From Edwardsiella anguillarum (GTDB lineage Bacteria > Pseudomonadota > Gammaproteobacteria > Enterobacterales > Enterobacteriaceae): DNA of 64,000 nucleotides. Below are positions 8,513 through 15,316 of the stretch, one piece after another. Below the pieces are notes generated by a model that did no database searches, was not told where the DNA came from, and saw only the letters and a list, made by a program, of their open reading frames with translations. The position numbers were made by a program, and so were the translations under genes. Location: the NCBI RefSeq assembly GCF_008801815.1, contig NZ_VZOX01000009.1. One strand, 5' to 3'. Within the stretch, counting starts at the first letter, position 1. Each line of letters begins with the position of its first letter.

Positions 8513-9529
8513 ATGATGCAGAGGATGTGGCGCAGATGGGTGGCCGGTGGCGCGCTGCTGTGCGGGCTGGCGATGTGCCCCGCGCAGGCCGCCTTTGAAC
8601 TGGTGGCGTTGGGCAGCGGCGGCGGGCTGAACGGCGATAACCTGAACGCCTATCTTATCCGCCATGAGCGCGATGCGCGCTATGTTGCGCTGGACGCCGG
8701 CACCACCCTGCCGGGGATCGCCCGGGCGCTTGAGCTGGGGGCGTTTCCGACGGTGAGCGCCGCGCGCGCCGCGCCCTGGACGCCGCAGGGCTATGTGCTG
8801 AGAGAGCTCATTGCCGCCTACTTCATCAGCCATCCCCACCTGGATCACGTCGCCGGCCTGCTGCTGGCGGCGCCGGAGGATAGCCATAAGCCGATCTACA
8901 CCCTGGCGGACAGCGCCGATACCCTGCGCAATCACTATTTTAACTGGAAGAGCTGGCCGAACTTCAGCGATGCCGGGCAAGGGCAGCGGCTGGGTACCTA
9001 CCGGATCCACAGCGTCCGCCCGGGGCAGCGCTTTACGCTGGGCGTCAGCGGTCTGCGCGGGGTGGTCTACCCGCTCAGCCACGGCGGAGAGACGTCGTCG
9101 ATGATCCTGCTGGAGCGAGAGGGGGAGTACGTGGCGTACTTTGGCGATACCGGCGCCGATCGGATAGAGAACAGCCAGCGCTTGGATCACATCTGGCGCC
9201 GGCTGGGGCCGCTGGTGGCCAGCCGGGCGCTAAAGGGGATCATCATTGAGACCTCCTTCAGCGACGAGGTGCCCGAGACGCGGCTGTTTGGGCACCTAAC
9301 CCCGGCGCTGCTGAACCAGGAGATGATCAATCTGTCCCGCTACAGCGGTGGCACGGCGGCGCTGGCGGGTCTGCCGGTGGTGATATCGCATATCAAGCCG
9401 TCGCTGCGGGCCGGCGCCGCGGCGGAGCAGCAGATCATGGCGCAGCTGGCGGTCGGGAACCGCAGCGGCGTGGCGTTTCGCCATCTGCGCCAGGGGGAGC
9501 GGACGCGGTTTGCCGGAGGGGATGAGTAG
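8513..9529 (+). CDS. Exported class II 3',5'-cyclic-nucleotide phosphodiesterase
   Basis: The 338-residue protein has a signal peptide (residues 1-26, ending AQA) and a metallo-hydrolase domain with the class II phosphodiesterase motif SHPHLDH at 106-112. Other marks are FGDTGAD, ETSFSD and the late HIKP histidine. Related enzymes are yeast PDE1 and Vibrio fischeri CpdP, a periplasmic enzyme that hydrolyses external cAMP. The substrate here is therefore likely cAMP or cGMP outside the cytoplasm, but that is inferred. It lies 42 bases after phrB; E. coli lacks a gene of this family at this place. A second ATG is directly next to the first, so the start could be 8516. Confidence 0.85.
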   Translation: MMQRMWRRWVAGGALLCGLAMCPAQAAFELVALGSGGGLNGDNLNAYLIRHERDARYVALDAGTTLPGIARALELGAFPTVSAARAAPWTPQGYVLRELIAAYFISHPHLDHVAGLLLAAPEDSHKPIYTLADSADTLRNHYFNWKSWPNFSDAGQGQRLGTYRIHSVRPGQRFTLGVSGLRGVVYPLSHGGETSSMILLEREGEYVAYFGDTGADRIENSQRLDHIWRRLGPLVASRALKGIIIETSFSDEVPETRLFGHLTPALLNQEMINLSRYSGGTAALAGLPVVISHIKPSLRAGAAAEQQIMAQLAVGNRSGVAFRHLRQGERTRFAGGDE

Positions 9530-9585
9530 CGTATTATCCGCAGTACGATCGATGACGGCGGCAGGCGAACTGCCCGGGAGACCCC

Positions 9586-10329
9586 ATGGATAATTTGGTT
9601 TTGGAGCAGCGGATTAACCGGTTGCTCGACGTAGACAGTATGCAGGATTACGCCCCCAACGGCCTGCAGGTGGAGGGGCGTCGCGAGGTGCGGCGTATCG
9701 TTACCGGCGTGACCGCCTGTCAGGCGCTGCTGGATGCCGCCGTGGCGGCCGAGGCCGATGCGGTGCTGGTTCACCACGGATACTTTTGGAAGAGCGAGGC
9801 CCCGACGGTACGCGGGATGCGGCGGCAGCGCCTGAAAACGCTGCTGGCTAACGACATCAATCTATACGCCTATCATCTGCCGCTGGATGCCCATCCCGAG
9901 CTGGGCAATAACGCCCAGCTGGCGCGGAGGCTAAAGATCGCTCCGCATGGGCTGATTGCGCCGCTGTTGCCCTATGGCGAGCTGGAGAGTCCCTGCAGCG
10001 CCGGAGAGCTGGCGGGACGTCTGGAGCGTAAGCTGCACCACGGCGTTCTGCACTGCGGCGATAGCGGGCCCGCGCTGATCCGGCGCGTGGCCTGGTGCAG
10101 CGGCGGTGGGCAGGGATTTATTGAGCAGGCGGCGACCTTTGGCGTCGATGCGTTTATCAGCGGTGAGGTGTCCGAGCAGACGATTCACGTTGCCCGCGAG
10201 ATGGGCATTCACTTCTTTGCCGCCGGCCATCACGCCACCGAGCGCGACGGCGTTCGGGCGCTGGGGGAGTGGTTGGCCCGAGAGCATGCGCTGGACGTCA
10301 CCTTTATCGATATCGCCAATCCCGCATAG
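9586..10329 (+). CDS. ybgI: Nif3-like dinuclear metal centre protein YbgI
   Basis: This is a conserved 247-residue protein of the NIF3 / 'GTP cyclohydrolase 1 type 2' family; E. coli YbgI forms a toroidal hexamer with two metals per subunit and has no settled function. The metal ligands expected from the E. coli protein are in place: H63 and H64 in VLVHHGYFW, D101 in PLDAHPELGNN, and the late AGHHATERDG histidine and glutamate. Start ATG at 9586 follows GGGAG. In E. coli the next genes are pxpBCA (5-oxoprolinase); here the quorum-sensing block follows instead. Confidence 0.94.
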   Translation: MDNLVLEQRINRLLDVDSMQDYAPNGLQVEGRREVRRIVTGVTACQALLDAAVAAEADAVLVHHGYFWKSEAPTVRGMRRQRLKTLLANDINLYAYHLPLDAHPELGNNAQLARRLKIAPHGLIAPLLPYGELESPCSAGELAGRLERKLHHGVLHCGDSGPALIRRVAWCSGGGQGFIEQAATFGVDAFISGEVSEQTIHVAREMGIHFFAAGHHATERDGVRALGEWLAREHALDVTFIDIANPA

Positions 10330-10753
10330 CCGGGCGGCGCGGCGGGCGCTTCCCGCCGCGTGAGTGCCGTCATAATACCAAACCAATACCATGGTGCGCT
10401 GCCCTAATATAATCGGTCGCGATATTCCGTCATTAGCCTAAACGGCGCTGACCGATCGCCGGATGCAGGCTGAGAGGGCGCCTGAGGGTATCTCAGTATG
10501 ATAAAAATAAGATTATGAGAGTTATTATTTTCCCAATGATTGCGCGTATGACGTTAGGTTATTCCTAGCGTCTCGCAGTTGCATTTCAACTGACGCTGAA
10601 GCATAATCCGAAGAATCTATAGCCCACTTAACCTCCTGTCGATAAACAGAAAAGTGTTTATTTTCCTCCGTCAGACGAACGCACTACCACCGCGCGTTCT
10701 ACCTTACTTAGCGTCGCAGATGCTAAAATCTCAGTATATTGGACGGGGTTATT

Positions 10754-10772
10754 ATGTTATGGTCAATAACAT
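10754..10772. promoter_or_regulatory. Symmetric element upstream of the AHL synthase gene
   Basis: Perfect 7-bp arms ATGTTAT and ATAACAT are separated by five bases, about 170 bases before the edwI start. The symmetry suits a dimeric regulator. It does not match the lux-box consensus, so the binding protein is unknown. Confidence 0.4.
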
Positions 10773-10857
10773 GGATTCACGGCGGAGTTAATCGCTCTGC
10801 TAGATTGTATTCGGATATTTTCTTAGTAAATGAAATATAGGATTGTAGTGGCACGCG

Positions 10858-10893
10858 TCAGCGTAGGGTAAGGCACCGTTTGGCTTACGCTGA
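10858..10893 (+). promoter_or_regulatory. Inverted repeat in the probable leader of the AHL synthase gene
   Basis: Eight-base arms TCAGCGTA (10858-10865) and TACGCTGA (10886-10893) flank a 20-base loop. An alternative pairing uses GTAAG and CTTAC inside the repeat. It ends 46 bases before the edwI start, so it could be an operator or an RNA hairpin affecting translation. Confidence 0.4.
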
Positions 10894-10939
10894 GTTACGT
10901 GGTGGGTGTGTACACAGGCGGGGCGTTAAAGGACAGAAA

Positions 10940-11602
10940 ATGTTTGAGATTTTTGATGTTGACTACCAGTCTCTGTCAAGAACGACATCAACAGAGCTAT
11001 TTTCCCTGCGTAAGGGGACGTTTAAGGATCGGCTCAATTGGGCGGTAACCTGCAGCGATGGGATGGAGTTCGATGAGTATGACAGCGAGCATACAACCTA
11101 TCTGCTGGGGGTGAAGGATAACGATGTGGTGTGCAGCGTACGCTTAATTGAAACCTGTCATCACAACATGATTGTCGGCACGTTTTTCCGCTACTTTGAG
11201 AAAGGCGAGATCCCGGCCAGCAGCCAGTTTTTTGAATCCAGCCGCTTCTTTGTCGATAAGCGTCGCGCCCGCACTCTGCTGGGCAATCAATATCCGCTGT
11301 GTCATCTCCTGTTTCTCGCCATGATTAACTATACGATGGCCTCTGGTCACCGTGGTATTTATACGATTGTTAGCCATTCGATGCTGCGGATTTTGACCCG
11401 CTCCGGCTGGAATATTACCGTAGTCGAGCGCGGCGTGTCGGAGAAGGCGCAGGATATCTATCTAGTCTATTTGCCGACGGATGCGGCCAACCAGCGTCTG
11501 CTGATGGAGCGAATTAATCAGGATCAGCCTTTTGATGAGGAGGCCCTGCAGAGTTGGCCTCTGGTGCTGAAGGCCGATACGCTCAGCCCTCAATCGGCTT
11601 AA
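10940..11602 (+). CDS. edwI: N-acyl-homoserine lactone synthase (LuxI family, EdwI-like)
   Basis: This enzyme makes the diffusible acyl-homoserine lactone signal from S-adenosylmethionine and acyl-ACP. The 220-residue protein carries all LuxI-family invariant residues: R24, F28, W34, D45, D48, R68, F82/F83, E99 and R102. The start at 10940 has AAAGGAC upstream and gives MFEIFDVDYQSL; the frame extends 20 codons further but without family support. It converges on the luxR homologue with a 20-base overlap at the 3' ends, the arrangement of esaI/esaR and yenI/yenR. The symbol edwI is used because the genus appears to be Edwardsiella. Base composition is lower in GC than the neighbouring core genes. 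Confidence 0.93.
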   Translation: MFEIFDVDYQSLSRTTSTELFSLRKGTFKDRLNWAVTCSDGMEFDEYDSEHTTYLLGVKDNDVVCSVRLIETCHHNMIVGTFFRYFEKGEIPASSQFFESSRFFVDKRRARTLLGNQYPLCHLLFLAMINYTMASGHRGIYTIVSHSMLRILTRSGWNITVVERGVSEKAQDIYLVYLPTDAANQRLLMERINQDQPFDEEALQSWPLVLKADTLSPQSA

Positions 11603-12320
11603 TCAGCTGCAGCTCAACGCCAAGCCGGATCGCGTGCTTGGCGTTTAATACCCCCAGCTTTTTGACCACGTTGCCAATGTGAAACTTGACGGTGCCGGTT
11701 TTAATGCCGAGGATCAGCGCAATTTCTTGGTAGGTTTTCCCCATGCTAGCCCAGTACAGAATTTCATTCTCACGTGTGGAGAAAATGTTCTCTATTGGCT
11801 CTTTTTTACTGTAGTAGTGCTGTGCGGTAATTTGGCGCTGGCCATTCATAAAGCGCTCATGGGCATCGATCAGCAGCATTTGCAGGACGCCTCTGCTGCG
11901 CTCAATCTCCGCCAGTCCACGATCGTCGACCATCAGTGAAAGCATCGCCAGCTGATTATCTGCATCATGCAGTACAAAGGTGTAGCCTCTGCTCACCTGG
12001 TATTTCTTGGAAAGATTAAAAATTTTCGAGAGGTTCAGCTTCGAGTTGACGGTGATCTTCTCATCCCACAGGAAGGGGGATACTCGGCGCAGGGCGGAGA
12101 TCACCACCGGATCGATGTGCTGATAATGGTGCTCTTTATACAGCGTCACCCATTCATCTGGGTAATTGGAGATGATGATAATGTCCGATGGATTTTTCTT
12201 GTTGAGCAATAAATAAGCAAACTGAGTGTGGCCGTAAGCGACCAGTGACCGATCGATAAATTGCTTGATCTCTCTTGTCAGGCTCTCATTATCAGCAAAC
12301 ACGCTCGTTTCTTCTCCCAA
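11583..12320 (-). CDS. edwR: Quorum-sensing transcriptional regulator (LuxR family, EdwR-like)
   Basis: The 245-residue regulator binds the AHL made by the neighbouring synthase. The N-terminal autoinducer domain keeps the ligand residues W57, Y61, D70, P71 and W85. The C-terminal LuxR helix-turn-helix reads STRENEILYWASMGKTYQEI then TVKFHIGNVVKKLGV (about residues 175-225). The convergent, overlapping arrangement is typical of the EsaR/YenR/ExpR group, several of which bind DNA without ligand and are released by AHL; whether this protein acts so cannot be read here. The coding region is AT-rich compared with its neighbours. The start at 12320 gives the family's length. Confidence 0.92.
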   Translation of the reverse strand: MGEETSVFADNESLTREIKQFIDRSLVAYGHTQFAYLLLNKKNPSDIIIISNYPDEWVTLYKEHHYQHIDPVVISALRRVSPFLWDEKITVNSKLNLSKIFNLSKKYQVSRGYTFVLHDADNQLAMLSLMVDDRGLAEIERSRGVLQMLLIDAHERFMNGQRQITAQHYYSKKEPIENIFSTRENEILYWASMGKTYQEIALILGIKTGTVKFHIGNVVKKLGVLNAKHAIRLGVELQLIKPIEG

Positions 12321-12426
12321 TCACCTTATCGCGAAAGATATACAGTAATACGTTCCGCTGTTAATTACATCCTCTATCTTACGTGTCAACGGGAATTTTA
12401 CATAGCCAACAGAGGGGTATCCGCAT

Positions 12427-12459
12427 GATAGCTATACCTTAGTCTAACTAGACGCTATC
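12427..12459. promoter_or_regulatory. Nested inverted repeats upstream of edwR
   Basis: Outer arms GATAGC (12427-12432) and GCTATC (12454-12459) enclose an inner palindrome GTCTAACTAGAC (12442-12453). The element is about 110-140 bases upstream of the edwR start and could be an operator, possibly autoregulatory. It is not a canonical lux box. Confidence 0.4.
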
Positions 12460-12497
12460 GGCAGATGTCAATAGAATTACAACCAGGCCGAAAAGGT

Positions 12498-12530
12498 AAA
12501 AAAAAACCTGATTCATCGCTGAATCAGGTT
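12498..12530 (-). terminator. Rho-independent terminator, leftward
   Basis: Perfect 10-base arms AACCTGATTC (12505-12514) and GAATCAGGTT (12521-12530) with a six-base loop are followed, on the minus strand, by a run of U. It stops a transcript coming from the right before it reaches edwR. No gene ends here on that strand, so it may end a noncoding RNA. Confidence 0.8.
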
Positions 12531-12980
12531 GCCAATTTCGGCCAACACCAGGGAAAACGACGCAATCAGGCTGATACTTTCCGTGTCATATAAATAGAGA
12601 AGGTACACCTGATTGACTCACTGCGTATTGCAACCTGCCCTACGCATATATATTCAAACAGACGGAATATATCCTCATTCTGCTTCCGCTCCGTACTGTC
12701 ATGGATAGCTTACATAAAAATTTCTGCGGAATATAGACCCCTTGCTATTTTTTTTCTGTAATTTACAAAATAACAGAAAAAAAGCCGCGATTATCCCCTT
12801 TGTTACTGATCGTTTTTAGAGCATAATTATTATTAGTGTTTGATATTAAAAGACTTTAATAATAAAAGCGTCGGCTTTCGTCACCAAAGTCAGCGAATGA
12901 TTTGCATGTTATTTACCATGAAATATTGCATCTTTGATGTAAATGAATAGTAAAAAATCATGTTTTTATTAATTCAGTAC
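12531..12980 (-). other. AT-rich noncoding region between two leftward terminators; possible small RNA
   Basis: The segment between the terminators at 12498-12530 and 12982-13015 has no supported reading frame on either strand. A transcript started inside it on the minus strand would end at the strong terminator at 12498, which is the usual layout of an intergenic small RNA. No known sRNA was recognised. It also holds a long A/T palindrome at 12749-12783 (arms TTTTTTTCTGT and ACAGAAAAAAA). Confidence 0.35.
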
Positions 12981-12981
12981 T

Positions 12982-13015
12982 AAAAAAGATCATTCATTTA
13001 CGAATGATCTTATTT
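12982..13015 (-). terminator. Rho-independent terminator of phnA
   Basis: Perfect arms AAGATCATTC (12986-12995) and GAATGATCTT (13002-13011) are followed on the minus strand by six U. It lies about 50 bases after the phnA stop. Confidence 0.8.
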
Positions 13016-13063
13016 AATTGTCTACTAATGGTATTATCGCCCGCTATTCGCCGCGGGAGCGAA

Positions 13064-13402
13064 TCAGTTCTTTTTGACGAATTCTGACTTGAGCTTCATC
13101 GGGCCAAAGCCGTCGATTTTGCAATCGATGTTATGATCGCCTTCGACCAGGCGAATGTTTTTGACCTTCGTGCCGATCTTCAGCATTGAGGAGCTGCCCT
13201 TGACCTTCAGATCTTTGATCACGGTGACGCTGTCGCCGTCCGCCAGCAGGTTGCCGTTGGCGTCTTTGACGATCAGGGTCTCCTCTTCCGCGCTCTCGGC
13301 GGCGGCGTCATTCCACTCATAGGCGCACTCTGGGCAGACATACATATCATTGTCCTGATAGGTGTATTCAGAATGGCACTTCGGGCAGTGTGGCAGTTGC
13401 AT
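13064..13402 (-). CDS. phnA: PhnA/YjdM family zinc-ribbon protein
   Basis: This is a 112-residue conserved protein, MQLPHCPKCHSEYTYQDND onwards. The N-terminal zinc ribbon has CPKC and CPEC pairs (residues 6-9 and 23-26); the C-terminal part has GDSVTVIKDLKVKGSS and ends KSEFVKKN, typical of PhnA. Despite its name it is not the phosphonoacetate hydrolase, and its function is uncertain. The start at 13402 gives the family's length (111 in E. coli); an earlier GTG adds five residues. It stands alone between the quorum-sensing block and the GNAT gene, with its own terminator and a possible leader attenuator. Confidence 0.9.
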   Translation of the reverse strand: MQLPHCPKCHSEYTYQDNDMYVCPECAYEWNDAAAESAEEETLIVKDANGNLLADGDSVTVIKDLKVKGSSSMLKIGTKVKNIRLVEGDHNIDCKIDGFGPMKLKSEFVKKN

Positions 13403-13421
13403 GTTATGGCCTCGCAAAAGT

Positions 13422-13466
13422 AAAAACCGCCGGGAAGGGCCCTGAGTGACAGGAGCGCCGGGCGGT
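13422..13466 (-). terminator. Possible attenuator in the phnA leader
   Basis: On the minus strand ACCGCC-C-GG (13466-13458) can pair with CCGGCGGT (13433-13426) around a loop of about 24 bases, followed by a U run (13426-13422), 20 bases before the phnA start. A terminator-like hairpin in the leader suggests conditional transcription. It is not a recognised riboswitch class. Confidence 0.4.
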
Positions 13467-13691
13467 GAAAAGAAGTGAAAACAAACAATACGCCCGTATT
13501 ATAATCCATCTATCATTATTTTTGTTAAAAAATCTTTTTATCCCCCTCGTGCAGGGCAGGTAAACATCTGTTTTTATGGCGATGATTTGTATTTTTTAGC
13601 ATTAAAATCAATATATTGTTTTTGTCTTCTGCAGATTGTCGTGGAAATGTTTGCTTTTCACTTCATTACACTGAAATATGCTGCTTCCTGA

Positions 13692-14228
13692 TCAGTCAAA
13701 GCGCCGCAGGTAGATATTTTGATCGTAGCGTACGCCGTCAAGCTCCTCGCTGCGGCGGCGCGTCTCGACCAGCGTGAAGCCGTTGCGCAGGGCGACGGCG
13801 TTGCTGCGTTGGTTGATGACCATGCACTGAATGACAAAGCGGGTGACCAGGCCCTGCGCCACGCAGTGGTACATCAGGGCCTGCAGGGCGGTGGAGATGA
13901 GCCCTTTTCCCTGATGGGCTCGATCGATCCAGTAGCCGATCGGCGCGCAGCGGCGTTCGCGATCGATGCTGTTAAGGGAGATCAGCCCGATGCAGCGCTG
14001 GCGGTAAACAATGACATAGTGGCGCGCGCTTCCCGCTCGGTGGGCATCGGCCTGGGCACGCAGGGTCTGCAGCGTGTTATCGATATGCACCATACTGTGG
14101 GGCCAGGGCATAAAGCGGGTGAGGTGATCGCGGTTGTTGTCGACCAGCGTGAAGAGGGCGCGGGCAAAGCGCGGGTGCGCTGGGATCAGCGCCAGATCGG
14201 GGCCGGCCTGCAGGGCGGTGTGATACAT
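13692..14228 (-). CDS. GNAT family N-acetyltransferase (RimJ/RimL type)
   Basis: The 178-residue protein has the layout of the RimJ/RimL group, which acetylates N-termini of ribosomal or other proteins: an N-terminal LTRFMPWPHS, the central GLISLNSIDR strand, the acetyl-CoA loop DRAHQGKGLISTALQALM (about residues 108-125), and NQRSNAVALRNGFTLVETRR near the end. The actual substrate is unknown; related proteins include detoxifying acetyltransferases. It is monocistronic on the minus strand, between phnA and nei. Confidence 0.85.
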   Translation of the reverse strand: MYHTALQAGPDLALIPAHPRFARALFTLVDNNRDHLTRFMPWPHSMVHIDNTLQTLRAQADAHRAGSARHYVIVYRQRCIGLISLNSIDRERRCAPIGYWIDRAHQGKGLISTALQALMYHCVAQGLVTRFVIQCMVINQRSNAVALRNGFTLVETRRRSEELDGVRYDQNIYLRRFD

Positions 14229-14464
14229 GGAAGCTCCTGTATGGGCGCACCCTGGGCGCGCCGTCGGCCTGTCAGTATAGCGCTTGTCGGCGGCATCGGG
14301 GCAGCCAAAAGGCGCTGCCGTGCGACGGGGTTGAAAACGGCCGTCGCGCCGCCACTTAGGTATACCCGACTCCGCGGCGTAGCGGTAGGAGGCTCACGCC
14401 TGCGCAGGGCTGGGGATATCCATTTTCGGCCACGTTGCCAAACATACATCATCAGGGGGCATAT

Positions 14465-15316
14465 ATGCCGGAGGGACCAGAAATTCGCCGGGCGGCAGAT
14501 GGGCTGCGCGCCGCGGTTGGGGGAGAGACGCTGACCCAGGTCTGGTTTGGCGCGCCGTCGCTGCAGCGCCACGCCGCCGGACTGGTGGGCTGTCAGATTA
14601 CGGCGATCGAGACGCGCGGCAAAGCGCTGCTGATCCACTTCTCCAGTGGCATGAGTATGTACAGTCACAATCAGCTGTACGGCGTCTGGCGGGTGGCCGC
14701 CGCCGGCGAGACGCCGCCGACGCCGCGCTCGCTGCGTGTGCGCCTGGAGACCGCCGAGCGGGCTATCCTGCTCTACAGCGCCTCTGATATTCAGCTGGCG
14801 CCGCGGGCGCAGATCCTCCGCCACCCCTTTTTACTGCGCATCGGCCCCGACGTGCTGGATCCCGCCCTAACGGAGGCGCAGGTACGCGAGCGTCTGTGCT
14901 CGCCGGCGTTTCGCCGCCGCCAGCTGGGGGGGCTGCTGCTGGATCAGCGCTTTCTGGCCGGACTGGGGAACTACCTGCGGGTGGAGATCCTGTGGCAGGT
15001 GGGGCTGTCGCCGCAGCGGCGGGCGACGGAGCTGAGCCCGGCGCAGCTGACATCGCTCTGCCATGCGCTGCTGGCGCTGCCGCGTCTCTCCTATGCCACG
15101 CGTGGTCAGGCCGACGAGGGGCATCACCACGGGGCGCTGTTCCGCTTTCGGGTATTTCATCGCGCGGGGGAGGCATGTGAACGCTGCGGGACGACGCTCA
15201 TCCGCGCGCAGGCGGCGTCGCGTCCGTTTTACGGCTGTCCGCGCTGTCAGGAGGGGCTGGAAGAGACGCAGGAAGGAGAAACCGGCGGGCGTCGTTCCCG
15301 CCGGGAGGACGATTAA
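14465..15316 (+). CDS. nei: Endonuclease VIII (DNA glycosylase/AP lyase)
   Basis: This bifunctional enzyme removes oxidised pyrimidines from DNA. The start at 14465 is fixed by the catalytic N-terminus: after Met the protein reads PEGPEIRRAADGL, with Pro2 as the nucleophile and Glu3. The C-terminal zinc finger CERCGTT...FYGCPRC is intact. The protein has 283 residues against 263 in E. coli; the excess is a charged tail after the zinc finger (EETQEGETGG, RRSRREDD). The stop codon overlaps the gltA stop by four bases on the opposite strand. A frame extending ten codons upstream would destroy the Pro2 N-terminus and is rejected. Confidence 0.95.
   Translation: MPEGPEIRRAADGLRAAVGGETLTQVWFGAPSLQRHAAGLVGCQITAIETRGKALLIHFSSGMSMYSHNQLYGVWRVAAAGETPPTPRSLRVRLETAERAILLYSASDIQLAPRAQILRHPFLLRIGPDVLDPALTEAQVRERLCSPAFRRRQLGGLLLDQRFLAGLGNYLRVEILWQVGLSPQRRATELSPAQLTSLCHALLALPRLSYATRGQADEGHHHGALFRFRVFHRAGEACERCGTTLIRAQAASRPFYGCPRCQEGLEETQEGETGGRRSRREDD

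Larger units (their letters stand above)
10330..10939. other. AT-rich intergenic region upstream of the luxI homologue
   Basis: This 610-base stretch has no supported gene. It changes from GC-rich near ybgI to AT-rich towards the luxI homologue. It contains three inverted repeats: 10576-10592 (arms CAGTTG/CAACTG), 10754-10772 and 10858-10893, the last two listed separately. A canonical 20-bp lux box was not found by eye. Confidence 0.6.

Noticed and set aside
10330..10939. Search for a canonical lux box before edwI
   Set aside because: No 20-bp CTG-N10-CAG dyad was found; only unrelated inverted repeats are reported.
12749..12783. A/T palindrome considered as a rho-independent terminator
   Set aside because: The T run precedes the stem on both strands, so it cannot give a stem followed by U.
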